Assembly (NCBI GenBank): GCA_029857975.1
Contig: JAOUFX010000041.1
Location: 1-10,821 of the forward strand
DNA from: Deltaproteobacteria bacterium
GTDB lineage: Bacteria > Desulfobacterota > SM23-61
Direction of reading: 5' to 3'
Length of the DNA: 10,821 bases
The notes under the pieces are model-generated. The model worked only from the letters and a program-made list of their open reading frames with translations, made no database searches and had not been told where the DNA came from. Shown piece after piece: positions 1 to 6,370 of the stretch; within the stretch, counting starts at the first letter, position 1, and each line of letters begins with the position of its first letter. A program made the translations under genes and the position numbers.

Positions 1-855
1 ATGAAGCCGGGAATGGTTCTTTCCAAGCTGATGCGAGGGGATGTTATCAAATATCCCATTACCATCCCGGAAGGTTTTAACCTCTTTCAAATCGGAGAAG
101 TTTTACACCATGCTGGAGTCTGCAACAAGAAAGATTTTATGGAGAAAGTCAAAGATTCTTCCCTGGTCGCATCCCTGGGTTTGGAGGGAGACAATTTAGA
201 AGGGTATCTGTTCCCGGATACCTATAATTTCCCCAAAGGATTAGGGGAAGAATTGGCCGTTCGCCAGATGGTGGCCCGTTTTAAAAACGTTTATACCTCC
301 CTGGCCAAACGGGCAGAACAGTTAGGGTTGAGTCGAAAAGATGTGGTCATCCTCGCCTCTATGATTGAAAAGGAGGCTGCAGACGATCAGGAAAGAAGGC
401 TGATTGCGGCCGTTTTCCACAACCGACTTCAACGAGGAATGGCATTGCAGAGCGATCCCACCGCAGTCTATGGCCTGAAAACACGGAAGGCCAAGAACAA
501 AAAAATTACCAAAAAGGATCTCCTTCAAAAAACACCCTATAATACCTATCAAATCAGTGGCCTGCCCAAAGGACCCATTGCCAACCCAGGTTTTAAATCT
601 CTGTATGCGGTCTTGTATCCTGCTGATGTAAGCTACCTTTTTTTTGTATCTAAGAACGACCGCACCCATTATTTTTCCCATACCTTAGACGAACATAACC
701 GCGCAGTGGCTAAGTATCAGCGAAGGTCAAAGAGGGATCTGAAAAAGAAAACAACCGGAAATCCCAGTAGCCAGACACCCGCAGCAAACCCCTCTCAAAC
801 CGAGGGAGGAGTGGAACCCCAACCCACATTTCCCCTCTCAAAACCTGCCCCATAA
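1..855 (+). CDS. mltG: Endolytic murein transglycosylase MltG (YceG family), 5' end missing
   Basis: MltG is an inner-membrane lytic transglycosylase that cleaves nascent peptidoglycan strands and is thought to set glycan length. The visible 284 residues carry the family landmarks: TIPEG (21-25), LEGYLFPDTY (66-75), the catalytic-region ASMIEKE (119-125, whose conserved Glu is the presumed catalytic acid), FHNRLQRGMALQSDPT (138-153) and YNTYQISGLPKGPIANPG (180-197). The ATG at base 1 is probably internal. Family members are usually about 330-350 residues and begin with a membrane anchor, which is absent here, and MKPGM resembles the middle of the first extracytoplasmic domain. The gene therefore very likely starts upstream of the window. 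After the conserved end (about residue 240) comes a Lys- then Pro/Ser/Thr-rich tail of about 45 residues that looks unstructured. It ends 110 bp before mraZ, with no clear terminator between them. Confidence 0.93.
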   Translation: MKPGMVLSKLMRGDVIKYPITIPEGFNLFQIGEVLHHAGVCNKKDFMEKVKDSSLVASLGLEGDNLEGYLFPDTYNFPKGLGEELAVRQMVARFKNVYTSLAKRAEQLGLSRKDVVILASMIEKEAADDQERRLIAAVFHNRLQRGMALQSDPTAVYGLKTRKAKNKKITKKDLLQKTPYNTYQISGLPKGPIANPGFKSLYAVLYPADVSYLFFVSKNDRTHYFSHTLDEHNRAVAKYQRRSKRDLKKKTTGNPSSQTPAANPSQTEGGVEPQPTFPLSKPAP

Positions 856-883
856 AAAAATTGTAAAAAACACTAAATTCTTC

Positions 884-912
884 TTGACATTCTTTTCATA
901 AAACCTTATATT
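884..912 (+). promoter_or_regulatory. Sigma-70 type promoter of the dcw cluster (Pmra)
   Basis: A perfect -35 hexamer TTGACA (884-889) is followed by a 17-bp spacer and the -10 hexamer TATATT (907-912). Both the sequence and the spacing are close to the housekeeping sigma consensus. Transcription would be expected to start near base 919, giving a leader of about 45 nt before mraZ. The surrounding DNA is AT-rich. This is the only strong promoter seen before the first gene of the cluster, so it probably drives mraZ, rsmH, ftsL and ftsI and perhaps genes beyond. Confidence 0.8.
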
Positions 913-918
913 GGCCAA

Positions 919-945
919 AAAGTGGTATAAAGTGGTTAAAAGTGG
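919..945 (+). promoter_or_regulatory. Probable MraZ operator: three AAAGTGG direct repeats
   Basis: The heptamer AAAGTGG occurs three times without mismatch, at 919-925, 929-935 and 939-945. Each pair is separated by 3 nt, so the repeat period is exactly 10 bp, one helical turn. The array begins at the predicted transcription start and ends just before the mraZ ribosome binding site. MraZ proteins are known to bind short G-rich direct repeats with this period upstream of their own gene (TGGGN-type in E. coli, AAAGTG[T/G]-type in Mollicutes). Autoregulation of the cluster by the adjacent MraZ is therefore the natural reading. Binding and its sign (repression or activation) are inferred. Confidence 0.8.
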
Positions 946-950
946 ATAAT

Positions 951-955
951 AGGAG
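951..955 (+). promoter_or_regulatory. Ribosome binding site of mraZ
   Basis: AGGAG lies 10 nt before the mraZ ATG. It directly follows the third AAAGTGG box, so a MraZ-DNA complex would sit immediately upstream of the translation signal. Confidence 0.65.
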
Positions 956-965
956 AAAATAAGGG

Positions 966-1406
966 ATGTTCAGGGGCAGGTTTGAACACACCATAGATCC
1001 TAAAGGGCGCGTATCCATCCCGGTAAAATTTCGTGAATTACTTACGGAAAAATATGATGACCGATTAATCCTAACCAATTTCGATCGTTGTTTGGTCGCT
1101 TACCCTTACGAAGAATGGAGAGTTTTGGAAGAGAAGGCAAGCTCCCTTTCCATGGTTAAAAAGGAAGTGAAATCTTTCCAGCGATTTTTTGTTTCGGGGG
1201 CCGTCGAATGCCCAATTGATAAACTGGGCCGAATCCTGATACCCCCCACACTACGGGATTATGCCCAGCTGGAAAGAAATGTTGTTTTTGCCGGGATGCT
1301 GAAAAAATTTGAAATTTGGGGTATGGGGCGTTGGTTGGAGGAAATCAAACGCGCGGAAGAGGATTTTGCAGGGATGGGGACAGCTTTAGCCGATTTGGGG
1401 CTTTAA
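966..1406 (+). CDS. mraZ: Transcriptional regulator MraZ
   Basis: MraZ is a DNA-binding regulator of the dcw cluster that forms ring-shaped oligomers. The 146-residue protein has the expected length and two SpoVT-AbrB-like half-domains. The first carries DPKGRVSIP (11-19) followed by FR, and the second carries DKLGRILIPPTLRDYA (85-100). The N-terminus MFRGRFEHTID is typical of the family. The ATG at 966 is chosen because it starts this conserved N-terminus and has AGGAG 10 nt upstream. It is the first gene after the cluster promoter and lies next to three phased AAAGTGG boxes that are its likely binding sites. The gap to rsmH is 6 nt. Confidence 0.97.
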   Translation: MFRGRFEHTIDPKGRVSIPVKFRELLTEKYDDRLILTNFDRCLVAYPYEEWRVLEEKASSLSMVKKEVKSFQRFFVSGAVECPIDKLGRILIPPTLRDYAQLERNVVFAGMLKKFEIWGMGRWLEEIKRAEEDFAGMGTALADLGL

Positions 1407-1412
1407 AAAGCT

Positions 1413-2357
1413 ATGGAGGAAGCCCGACATTCACCGATCCTTTTACGAGAAGTCCTTGAATACTTGGATTGCCAGCCAGACCGAATTTATGTTGACGGAA
1501 CCGTAGGCAGCGGTGGTCATGCCAGGGCCATTTTAACCAGGAGCTCTCCCACGGGAAAACTAATAGGGTTAGATTGGGATGAGGAAGCCATCCAGCGCGC
1601 CCAAAAAAATCTGGCTCCTTTTGGAAAAAGGGCAGAGTTGATAAAAAGGAATTATAAAGACCTGAGTTCAGTCCTGGAAAACCTGGCTATCGGTGCAGTG
1701 GATGGCATTCTATTAGACTTAGGGGTTTCCACAGAACAGCTTGAGGACGGAACGAGGGGATTTAGCTTCCTCCGGGATGGGCCTTTGGATATGCGGATGA
1801 GCCGGGAACTCAGGATTACGGCCCGGGACCTTTTACAGCGCCTTTCCGCCGTAGACATCAGCCGGATCTTTCGGCTGTATGGGGAAGAGCGCTGGGCCAA
1901 CCGGATCGCTAAGGCGGTTGTTCGCCGGCGGCAAATTACCCCCATGCGGACGACCGGGGAACTCGTCGATGTGATCAAAAAATCTCTCCCCTCGCGCAGC
2001 GGTCGCATCCACCCAGCCACCCGCGCTTTTCAGGCCTTGCGTATCGCGGTTAACGAAGAGCTCCAGAACCTCCAAAATTTCCTCGACCGGTGTAAGGATC
2101 TTCTGAATCCTGGAGGCAGGCTGGTAATCATTTCTTTTCACTCTCTGGAAGATCGAGCCGTAAAAAATCATTTCCGACAATGGGCCAAAGGGGAAGAAGG
2201 AACCCCTCCTTTTTTTAATGTTCTGACGCCCAAACCTGTAGGCCCCTCTTCGGAAGAAGTTCTGAACAACCCCAAAGCCCGCAGCGCCAAGCTGAGAGCC
2301 GTTGAAAAAATTTTCGAGAAGACCAAAGGGAGGAAAGATGGCGGAAGCGATCTCTAA
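1413..2357 (+). CDS. rsmH: 16S rRNA (cytosine(1402)-N(4))-methyltransferase RsmH (MraW)
   Basis: RsmH methylates N4 of C1402 in 16S rRNA using S-adenosylmethionine and acts in the ribosomal P site region. The 314 residues match the usual family length. Visible motifs are HSPILLREVL (6-15), the SAM-binding loop VDGTVGSGGHA (27-37), DGILLDLGVST (97-107), RGFSF (115-119), PLDMRM (124-129), HPATRAFQALRI (200-211) and ISFHSLEDR (240-248), followed by a basic C-terminus. No strong ribosome binding site precedes the ATG, which is 6 nt after the mraZ stop, so translational coupling to mraZ is plausible. Its 3' end overlaps the preferred ftsL start by 20 nt. Confidence 0.97.
   Translation: MEEARHSPILLREVLEYLDCQPDRIYVDGTVGSGGHARAILTRSSPTGKLIGLDWDEEAIQRAQKNLAPFGKRAELIKRNYKDLSSVLENLAIGAVDGILLDLGVSTEQLEDGTRGFSFLRDGPLDMRMSRELRITARDLLQRLSAVDISRIFRLYGEERWANRIAKAVVRRRQITPMRTTGELVDVIKKSLPSRSGRIHPATRAFQALRIAVNEELQNLQNFLDRCKDLLNPGGRLVIISFHSLEDRAVKNHFRQWAKGEEGTPPFFNVLTPKPVGPSSEEVLNNPKARSAKLRAVEKIFEKTKGRKDGGSDL
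2328..2333 (+). promoter_or_regulatory. Ribosome binding site that decides the ftsL start
   Basis: GGGAGG lies 4 nt before the ATG at 2338, inside the 3' end of rsmH. It favours this ATG over an in-frame TTG at 2302, which has no comparable signal. Confidence 0.6.
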
Positions 2358-2685
2358 ACGAATCGCCGTCAGCAGCGTAGGGAAGGCGCAAGAAGCCTCG
2401 TCCCACCCGCAAGGGGTCAACCGCAACTTAGCCTTCGTGGCCGTGGTGGTAGCACTTTTTTTTATCGCCTGTTCCCTTTTTTATGTTTGGGCGCACCACC
2501 AGATGATCTCTCTGGGATACGAAATATCGCAGAGAAACCAGGAAGAACAGGTTCTCCTCAAGGAGAATAAAAAGCTGCGTCTGGAACTGGCTGCCTTGAA
2601 ATCTCCCAGTCGCATCGAGAATATCGCCTTGAAAGAGTTGGGCTTTGTAAACCCCCAGAAGGAACACTTGATTATCGTACGATGA
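2338..2685 (+). CDS. ftsL: Cell division protein FtsL
   Basis: FtsL is a small bitopic membrane protein that, with FtsB and FtsQ, recruits and activates FtsW-FtsI at the septum. From the ATG at 2338 the product is 115 residues. It has a short cytoplasmic N-terminus (about 1-30), one hydrophobic segment (about 31-52, LAFVAVVVALFFIACSLFYV), then a charged Leu-rich coiled-coil (about 56-88, including LLKENKKLRLELAAL), and a tail with SRIENIALKELGF, a pattern common in FtsL. An in-frame TTG at 2302 would add 12 residues but lacks a good ribosome binding site. FtsL is poorly conserved, so the identification rests on size, topology and position between rsmH and ftsI. It overlaps rsmH by 20 nt and ftsI by 4 nt (ATGA). 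Confidence 0.88.
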   Translation: MAEAISKRIAVSSVGKAQEASSHPQGVNRNLAFVAVVVALFFIACSLFYVWAHHQMISLGYEISQRNQEEQVLLKENKKLRLELAALKSPSRIENIALKELGFVNPQKEHLIIVR

Positions 2686-4670
2686 AGCCCCTTCTGAATA
2701 TATGGCTTCGATTGCGCATAACCCTCCTTCTTTGCCTTTTTTCCTTTCTTTTTTCAGTCGTCTTGGTGCGGGCCTATCAGCTTCAGGTTCTCCAGAGCCA
2801 TAAACTTGCCGCCCTGGCCGAACAACAGTATCAAAGAATTGTACCCTTAGTGCCCAAAAGGGGAGTCCTCTACGATCGCAAAAAAAAAGAGATGGCCATC
2901 AGTGCCGAGGTGGATTCAGCCTTTGCCCAACCGGCGAAGGTGGAAAAGAAACAAAGAGCTGCGCAAAAAATTGGCGCCATCTTAGGAAAGAGGCGTGAGG
3001 TCTTGCTGAAAAAGTTGCGAGAAGAAAAACCTTTTGTCTGGCTGGAAAGGGGGATCAACCCGCATCAACGGGCAGCGATTGAGGCCCTGAAAATTGAAGG
3101 AATCGATTTTTTGAAAGAAGCGAAAAGATTCTATCCGCAAGGAGAAATTGGATCCCAGGTCATCGGGTTTGCCGGGGTGGACTCCCAAGGACTCGAAGGA
3201 GTAGAGTTGGGGTATGATGAATTCATTCGGGGAGAACCTGGATTTATCCTCATTCCCAAGGATGCCCTCGGCAGAACCATTACCCCTCAAACTCCGGGGG
3301 TTCGCCATTCGGAAGATGGCTGTGAAGTTATTCTGACCATTGATAAAAACATTCAATACATTGCGGAGAGGGAACTGAAAAAAGCCATCCAGGCTTGTTC
3401 GGCCAAGGGGGGCATGGTCGTGGTTATGAATCCTAAAACAGGGGAAATTTTAGCCATGTCTGCGCAGCCCTCCTTCGATCCCAACCACTTTTCTTCCTAC
3501 CCGACCTACCAGCGAAAAAACCGTACTCTTACGGATACTTTCGAGCCCGGCTCCACTTTCAAGGTGTTTCCTCTGGCTGCAGCCTTAGAAGAGCGGGTGG
3601 CTTCCCCCCGTGATATCTTTTTTTGTGAAAAAGGTAGCTACACCGTGGGTGATAAGATCATCCACGATGTGGGCAAACATGGATGGCTTTCCTTGGAAGA
3701 AATCATCAAACTTTCGAGTAATATCGGAGCGAGTAAGGTAGGGAAAAAATTAGGCAGGGGAAAGCTTTATCATTACCTTAAAGAGTTTGGTTTCGGGAGT
3801 AAAACCGGGATTGACCTGCCCGGGGAAGTTGCGGGTTTCCTTCCCCCTCCGCGGTCTTGGTCTGAAGTAGGATTGGCCAACATCAGTTTTGGGCAAGGCG
3901 TTTCCCTTACGGCTTTACAATTGACCACGGCGCTGGCTGCCATCGCCAACGGCGGAGTCATGATGCGACCTTATGTGGCCAAAGCCGTAATGGAAAGGCA
4001 GGGCAACATCTTGAAGGAAAATCGGCCCAGGGTGATTCGGCGAGTGATTTCTCAGGAGACGGCAAAAACCGTGGCCTCAATCTTGAGAAAGGTCACCCAG
4101 GAAGGGGGAACAGGGAAAGCGGCCTGCCTCTCGGAATATGAGACTGCGGGGAAAACAGGCACGGCGCAGAAAGCGTCTTCAACCGGCCGGGGGTATTCAG
4201 ACAAACGGATTGGCTCCTTCATGGGTTTCGCCCCGGCGGATAACCCCCAATTGGTCATTACCGTGATCATCGACGAACCCCAGGGGACCAGTTACGGAGG
4301 AGTGGTGGCCGCGCCGACTTTTAAAGCCATCGGCGAACAAGTTTTGCCTTATATAGGGGTATACCCGAAAGGGGTTACCTACCTGGTGCAGGCTACCCCA
4401 AAGCATTTCCCCTCTTCCATTCTCTCTGGCGTGGATCAGAAAACCATAAAGCCCCCCGATCAAGTCTCGGCGAAAGAAGTTCCCGGAGAACCGGGAGTTA
4501 TGCCTGATTTTTCCGGAAAAACTTTGCGCCAGGTTATCCTTTCCGCGCAGAAATTGAGGCTGGATTTGAAGTTCGTAGGAAGCGGAAAGGCGGTTGCTCA
4601 AACCCCAGCACCTGGCCAGATTCTCCAGGGGGAAGTGCAGGGGATCGTCAGGTTCCAGCCGGCGATGTAA
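2682..4670 (+). CDS. ftsI: Septal peptidoglycan D,D-transpeptidase FtsI (PBP3 type) with C-terminal PASTA domain
   Basis: FtsI is the class B penicillin-binding protein that cross-links septal peptidoglycan in partnership with FtsW. The 662 residues show a cytoplasmic start, one membrane anchor (about 11-30), and the dimerisation-domain signature RGVLYDR (60-66). The transpeptidase active site follows: STFK with nucleophile Ser291 and Lys294, SSN (345-347), and KTGT (491-494). The C-terminus (about 605-660) is a single PASTA-like repeat (GVMPDFSGKTLRQ, then GSGKAVAQTPAPG), which may contact peptidoglycan or the transpeptidase domain. The start overlaps the ftsL stop as ATGA, implying translational coupling; no good ribosome binding site is seen. 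Just past the stop another frame encodes a second PASTA-like ending (see findings), but the annotated end is itself plausible. A sporulation-type SpoVD paralogue is less likely given the context. Confidence 0.95.
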   Translation: MKPLLNIWLRLRITLLLCLFSFLFSVVLVRAYQLQVLQSHKLAALAEQQYQRIVPLVPKRGVLYDRKKKEMAISAEVDSAFAQPAKVEKKQRAAQKIGAILGKRREVLLKKLREEKPFVWLERGINPHQRAAIEALKIEGIDFLKEAKRFYPQGEIGSQVIGFAGVDSQGLEGVELGYDEFIRGEPGFILIPKDALGRTITPQTPGVRHSEDGCEVILTIDKNIQYIAERELKKAIQACSAKGGMVVVMNPKTGEILAMSAQPSFDPNHFSSYPTYQRKNRTLTDTFEPGSTFKVFPLAAALEERVASPRDIFFCEKGSYTVGDKIIHDVGKHGWLSLEEIIKLSSNIGASKVGKKLGRGKLYHYLKEFGFGSKTGIDLPGEVAGFLPPPRSWSEVGLANISFGQGVSLTALQLTTALAAIANGGVMMRPYVAKAVMERQGNILKENRPRVIRRVISQETAKTVASILRKVTQEGGTGKAACLSEYETAGKTGTAQKASSTGRGYSDKRIGSFMGFAPADNPQLVITVIIDEPQGTSYGGVVAAPTFKAIGEQVLPYIGVYPKGVTYLVQATPKHFPSSILSGVDQKTIKPPDQVSAKEVPGEPGVMPDFSGKTLRQVILSAQKLRLDLKFVGSGKAVAQTPAPGQILQGEVQGIVRFQPAM

Positions 4671-4684
4671 TTCAAAACGATAAA

Positions 4685-4720
4685 CTGGAAATCAGCTTCC
4701 AGGGCTGAGCTTGGGTTTTT
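4685..4720 (+). terminator. Weak hairpin plus short T run after ftsI
   Basis: CTGGAA (4685-4690) and TTCCAG (4697-4702) form a perfect 6-bp stem around a 6-nt loop. An alternative 5-bp stem, TCAGC/GCTGA (4692-4696 with 4704-4708), uses part of the same sequence. A run of five T follows at 4716-4720, 8-13 nt past the stems. This is too loose for a classical intrinsic terminator, but it could attenuate readthrough from ftsI. It lies just upstream of a predicted promoter. Confidence 0.25.
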
Positions 4721-4747
4721 GATCTTCCGGGGAGATAGAAGTATAAT
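4719..4747 (+). promoter_or_regulatory. Likely internal promoter upstream of murE
   Basis: TTGATC (4719-4724) is separated by 17 bp from a perfect TATAAT (4742-4747). This would start transcription near base 4754 and leave a leader of about 80 nt before the murE start. It sits in the largest gap of the window, where the tightly overlapped ftsL-ftsI block gives way to the mur genes. It probably gives murE and the genes after it partly independent expression. The two mismatches in the -35 hexamer keep this a prediction. Confidence 0.6.
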
Positions 4748-4819
4748 AAAAATTAGGCGTCCCTTGCGGATAAATATGAGAGGAAAATTCGCAGATTTAA
4801 ACCTTTGGGGATCTAATAG

Positions 4820-4825
4820 AAGGAG
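4820..4825 (+). promoter_or_regulatory. Strong ribosome binding site of murE
   Basis: AAGGAG lies 9 nt before the GTG at 4835. It supports GTG as the start codon, in line with the conserved N-terminus that begins there. Confidence 0.8.
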
Positions 4826-4834
4826 ATAACCATC

Positions 4835-6367
4835 GTGAGGTTGGAAGACCTCATTTTTCGCTTACCCGCGAAAGAAATTATCGGCAACGCCGCAGTGGAG
4901 GTGCAAGGACTGGCTTACCATTCTCAAAGCGTTAAACCAGGATTCCTTTTTGCAGCTATCCGCGGCTGGCGGGAAGATGGGAGATATTTCATTCCTGATG
5001 CTCTATCCCGGGGAGCCCGCTCTCTGCTATTAGAAGAACCCATCGCCAACACAGAGGTGACCCAGGTGGTTGTTCCCAATGTGCGTGGAGCCCTGGCTTG
5101 GCTTGCTTCCGCCTTTTATGGAGACCCCTCTTCTTCTTTAACTTTGGTCGGAATAACCGGGACCAACGGAAAAACTACGACTTCTTATCTCATCGAATCG
5201 ATCCTTACCGCGGCCGGGAAAAATGTTGGGGTGATGGGGACGATCAATTACCGTTATCAAAAAATAATTTATCCTGCCCCCACGACCACGCCGGAATCCC
5301 TGGATCTGCAGAGAAATCTCCAGGCCATGCGAGAAGCCGGCGTAACCCACGCCATCTTAGAAGTTTCCTCGCATGCTTTGGACATGCAGCGCGTGCGTGC
5401 CTGTGATCTCGACGTAGCCCTTTTCACAAACCTAACCCGCGATCATCTAGATTACCATGGGTCGATGGAGAATTATTTTCAGGCCAAACAATTGCTCTTC
5501 ACCCAGTGTTTATCGGAGAGCAGAAAGAAAACGCATTTTTCTATAATCAACGTTGACGACCCCAGGGGGAGTGAACTTTTGCAGGTGGCCTGCGGTACAC
5601 TTCTGCGTTATGGCGTAGAAAGGCGGGGCGAAATCTGGTCGCAACAGATGGAGGAAAGTGAAGAAGGCTTGTGCGCCCGCGTGAGTACGCCCAGGGGCGT
5701 TTTGGACATCCACTCTCCATTGATCGGGAGGCATAACCTTTATAATATCCTGGCCGCCGTGAGTGTGGGTGAGGCTCTGGGACTTCCAGCCCAAGCAATA
5801 GCCACGGGGATCGAGAAGCTCAGCCGGGTTCCCGGAAGGCTGGAACGCATACCCGGGGGGGGCTGCATCCGGGTGTTCGTTGACTATGCCCATACCGGTG
5901 ATGCCCTGGCCCGGGCGCTGGACACCTTACGTAAAGTCACGATGAGGCAGCTGATCGTCGTATTTGGATGCGGTGGAGATCGCGACCGGGGGAAACGGGC
6001 CGTCATGGGGAAAGTGGCGGCCACAGCAAGCGACTTGGCGATCCTCACCTCCGACAATCCCCGCACGGAAGATCCCTTAAGGATCATCGAGGAAGTTGAA
6101 GGAGGGATGCGGGAAACAACCCGGAAAAAATATCAGCCAGCTGATTTGATGAAAGAAAGAGTTGCGGCTCGGAATGGGGGCACAGGATACGTGGTCATTC
6201 CCGATAGGAAAGAGGCCATTTTTTGGGCCATCAAAGCAGCCCGACCTGGGGATGTGGTCCTGATCGCTGGTAAGGGCCATGAGGATTATCAAATTCTGGG
6301 GGAGACCAAGGTCCATTTTGATGACCGCGAGGAAGCCACTCGGGCGTTAGCTTCTATAGGAGGATGA
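4835..6367 (+). CDS. murE: UDP-MurNAc-L-Ala-D-Glu:meso-diaminopimelate ligase MurE
   Basis: MurE adds meso-diaminopimelate to UDP-MurNAc-L-Ala-D-Glu using ATP in the cytoplasm. The 510 residues contain the three Mur ligase domains. The N-terminal uridine-binding domain has HSQSVKPG (29-36) where many relatives have DSR.V.PG. The central domain has the P-loop GITGTNGKTTT (107-117), SSHALDM (178-184), TNLTRDHLDYHG (198-209) and the Lys expected to be carbamylated in YFQAK (Lys218). The C-terminal domain has VDYAHTGDAL (349-358), GCGGDRDRGKR (378-388), DNPR (407-410) and GKGHEDY (479-485). DNPR is the known signature for meso-DAP rather than lysine specificity. The protein is slightly long because of extra residues around 425-450, between DNPR and IPDRKEAI. 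The start is GTG, with AAGGAG 9 nt upstream. An apparent promoter lies in the gap before it. Confidence 0.97.
   Translation: MRLEDLIFRLPAKEIIGNAAVEVQGLAYHSQSVKPGFLFAAIRGWREDGRYFIPDALSRGARSLLLEEPIANTEVTQVVVPNVRGALAWLASAFYGDPSSSLTLVGITGTNGKTTTSYLIESILTAAGKNVGVMGTINYRYQKIIYPAPTTTPESLDLQRNLQAMREAGVTHAILEVSSHALDMQRVRACDLDVALFTNLTRDHLDYHGSMENYFQAKQLLFTQCLSESRKKTHFSIINVDDPRGSELLQVACGTLLRYGVERRGEIWSQQMEESEEGLCARVSTPRGVLDIHSPLIGRHNLYNILAAVSVGEALGLPAQAIATGIEKLSRVPGRLERIPGGGCIRVFVDYAHTGDALARALDTLRKVTMRQLIVVFGCGGDRDRGKRAVMGKVAATASDLAILTSDNPRTEDPLRIIEEVEGGMRETTRKKYQPADLMKERVAARNGGTGYVVIPDRKEAIFWAIKAARPGDVVLIAGKGHEDYQILGETKVHFDDREEATRALASIGG
6358..6363 (+). promoter_or_regulatory. Consensus ribosome binding site for murF
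   Basis: AGGAGG overlaps the last codons of murE. It ends directly against the ATG at 6364 (wrong frame, spacing 0) and lies 7 nt before the in-frame ATC at 6371. The spacing therefore points to 6371, not 6364, as the initiation position. Confidence 0.65.
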
Positions 6368-6370
6368 AGA

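Noticed and set aside
951..955. A fourth MraZ box in phase with the three repeats (ATAGGAG at 949-955)
   Set aside because: Only four of seven positions match, and the sequence is explained by the ribosome binding site.
1833..2426. Long antisense open frames opposite rsmH, murF, murD and others, up to 329 codons
   Set aside because: They lie opposite genes with clear family motifs, have no recognisable domains or translation signals, and are ordinary shadows of the coding strand.
4776..4829. A 17-codon open frame (MRGKFADLNLWGSNRRR) in the murE leader, overlapping its ribosome binding site
   Set aside because: It has no convincing ribosome binding site or repeated regulatory codons, and this length is expected by chance.
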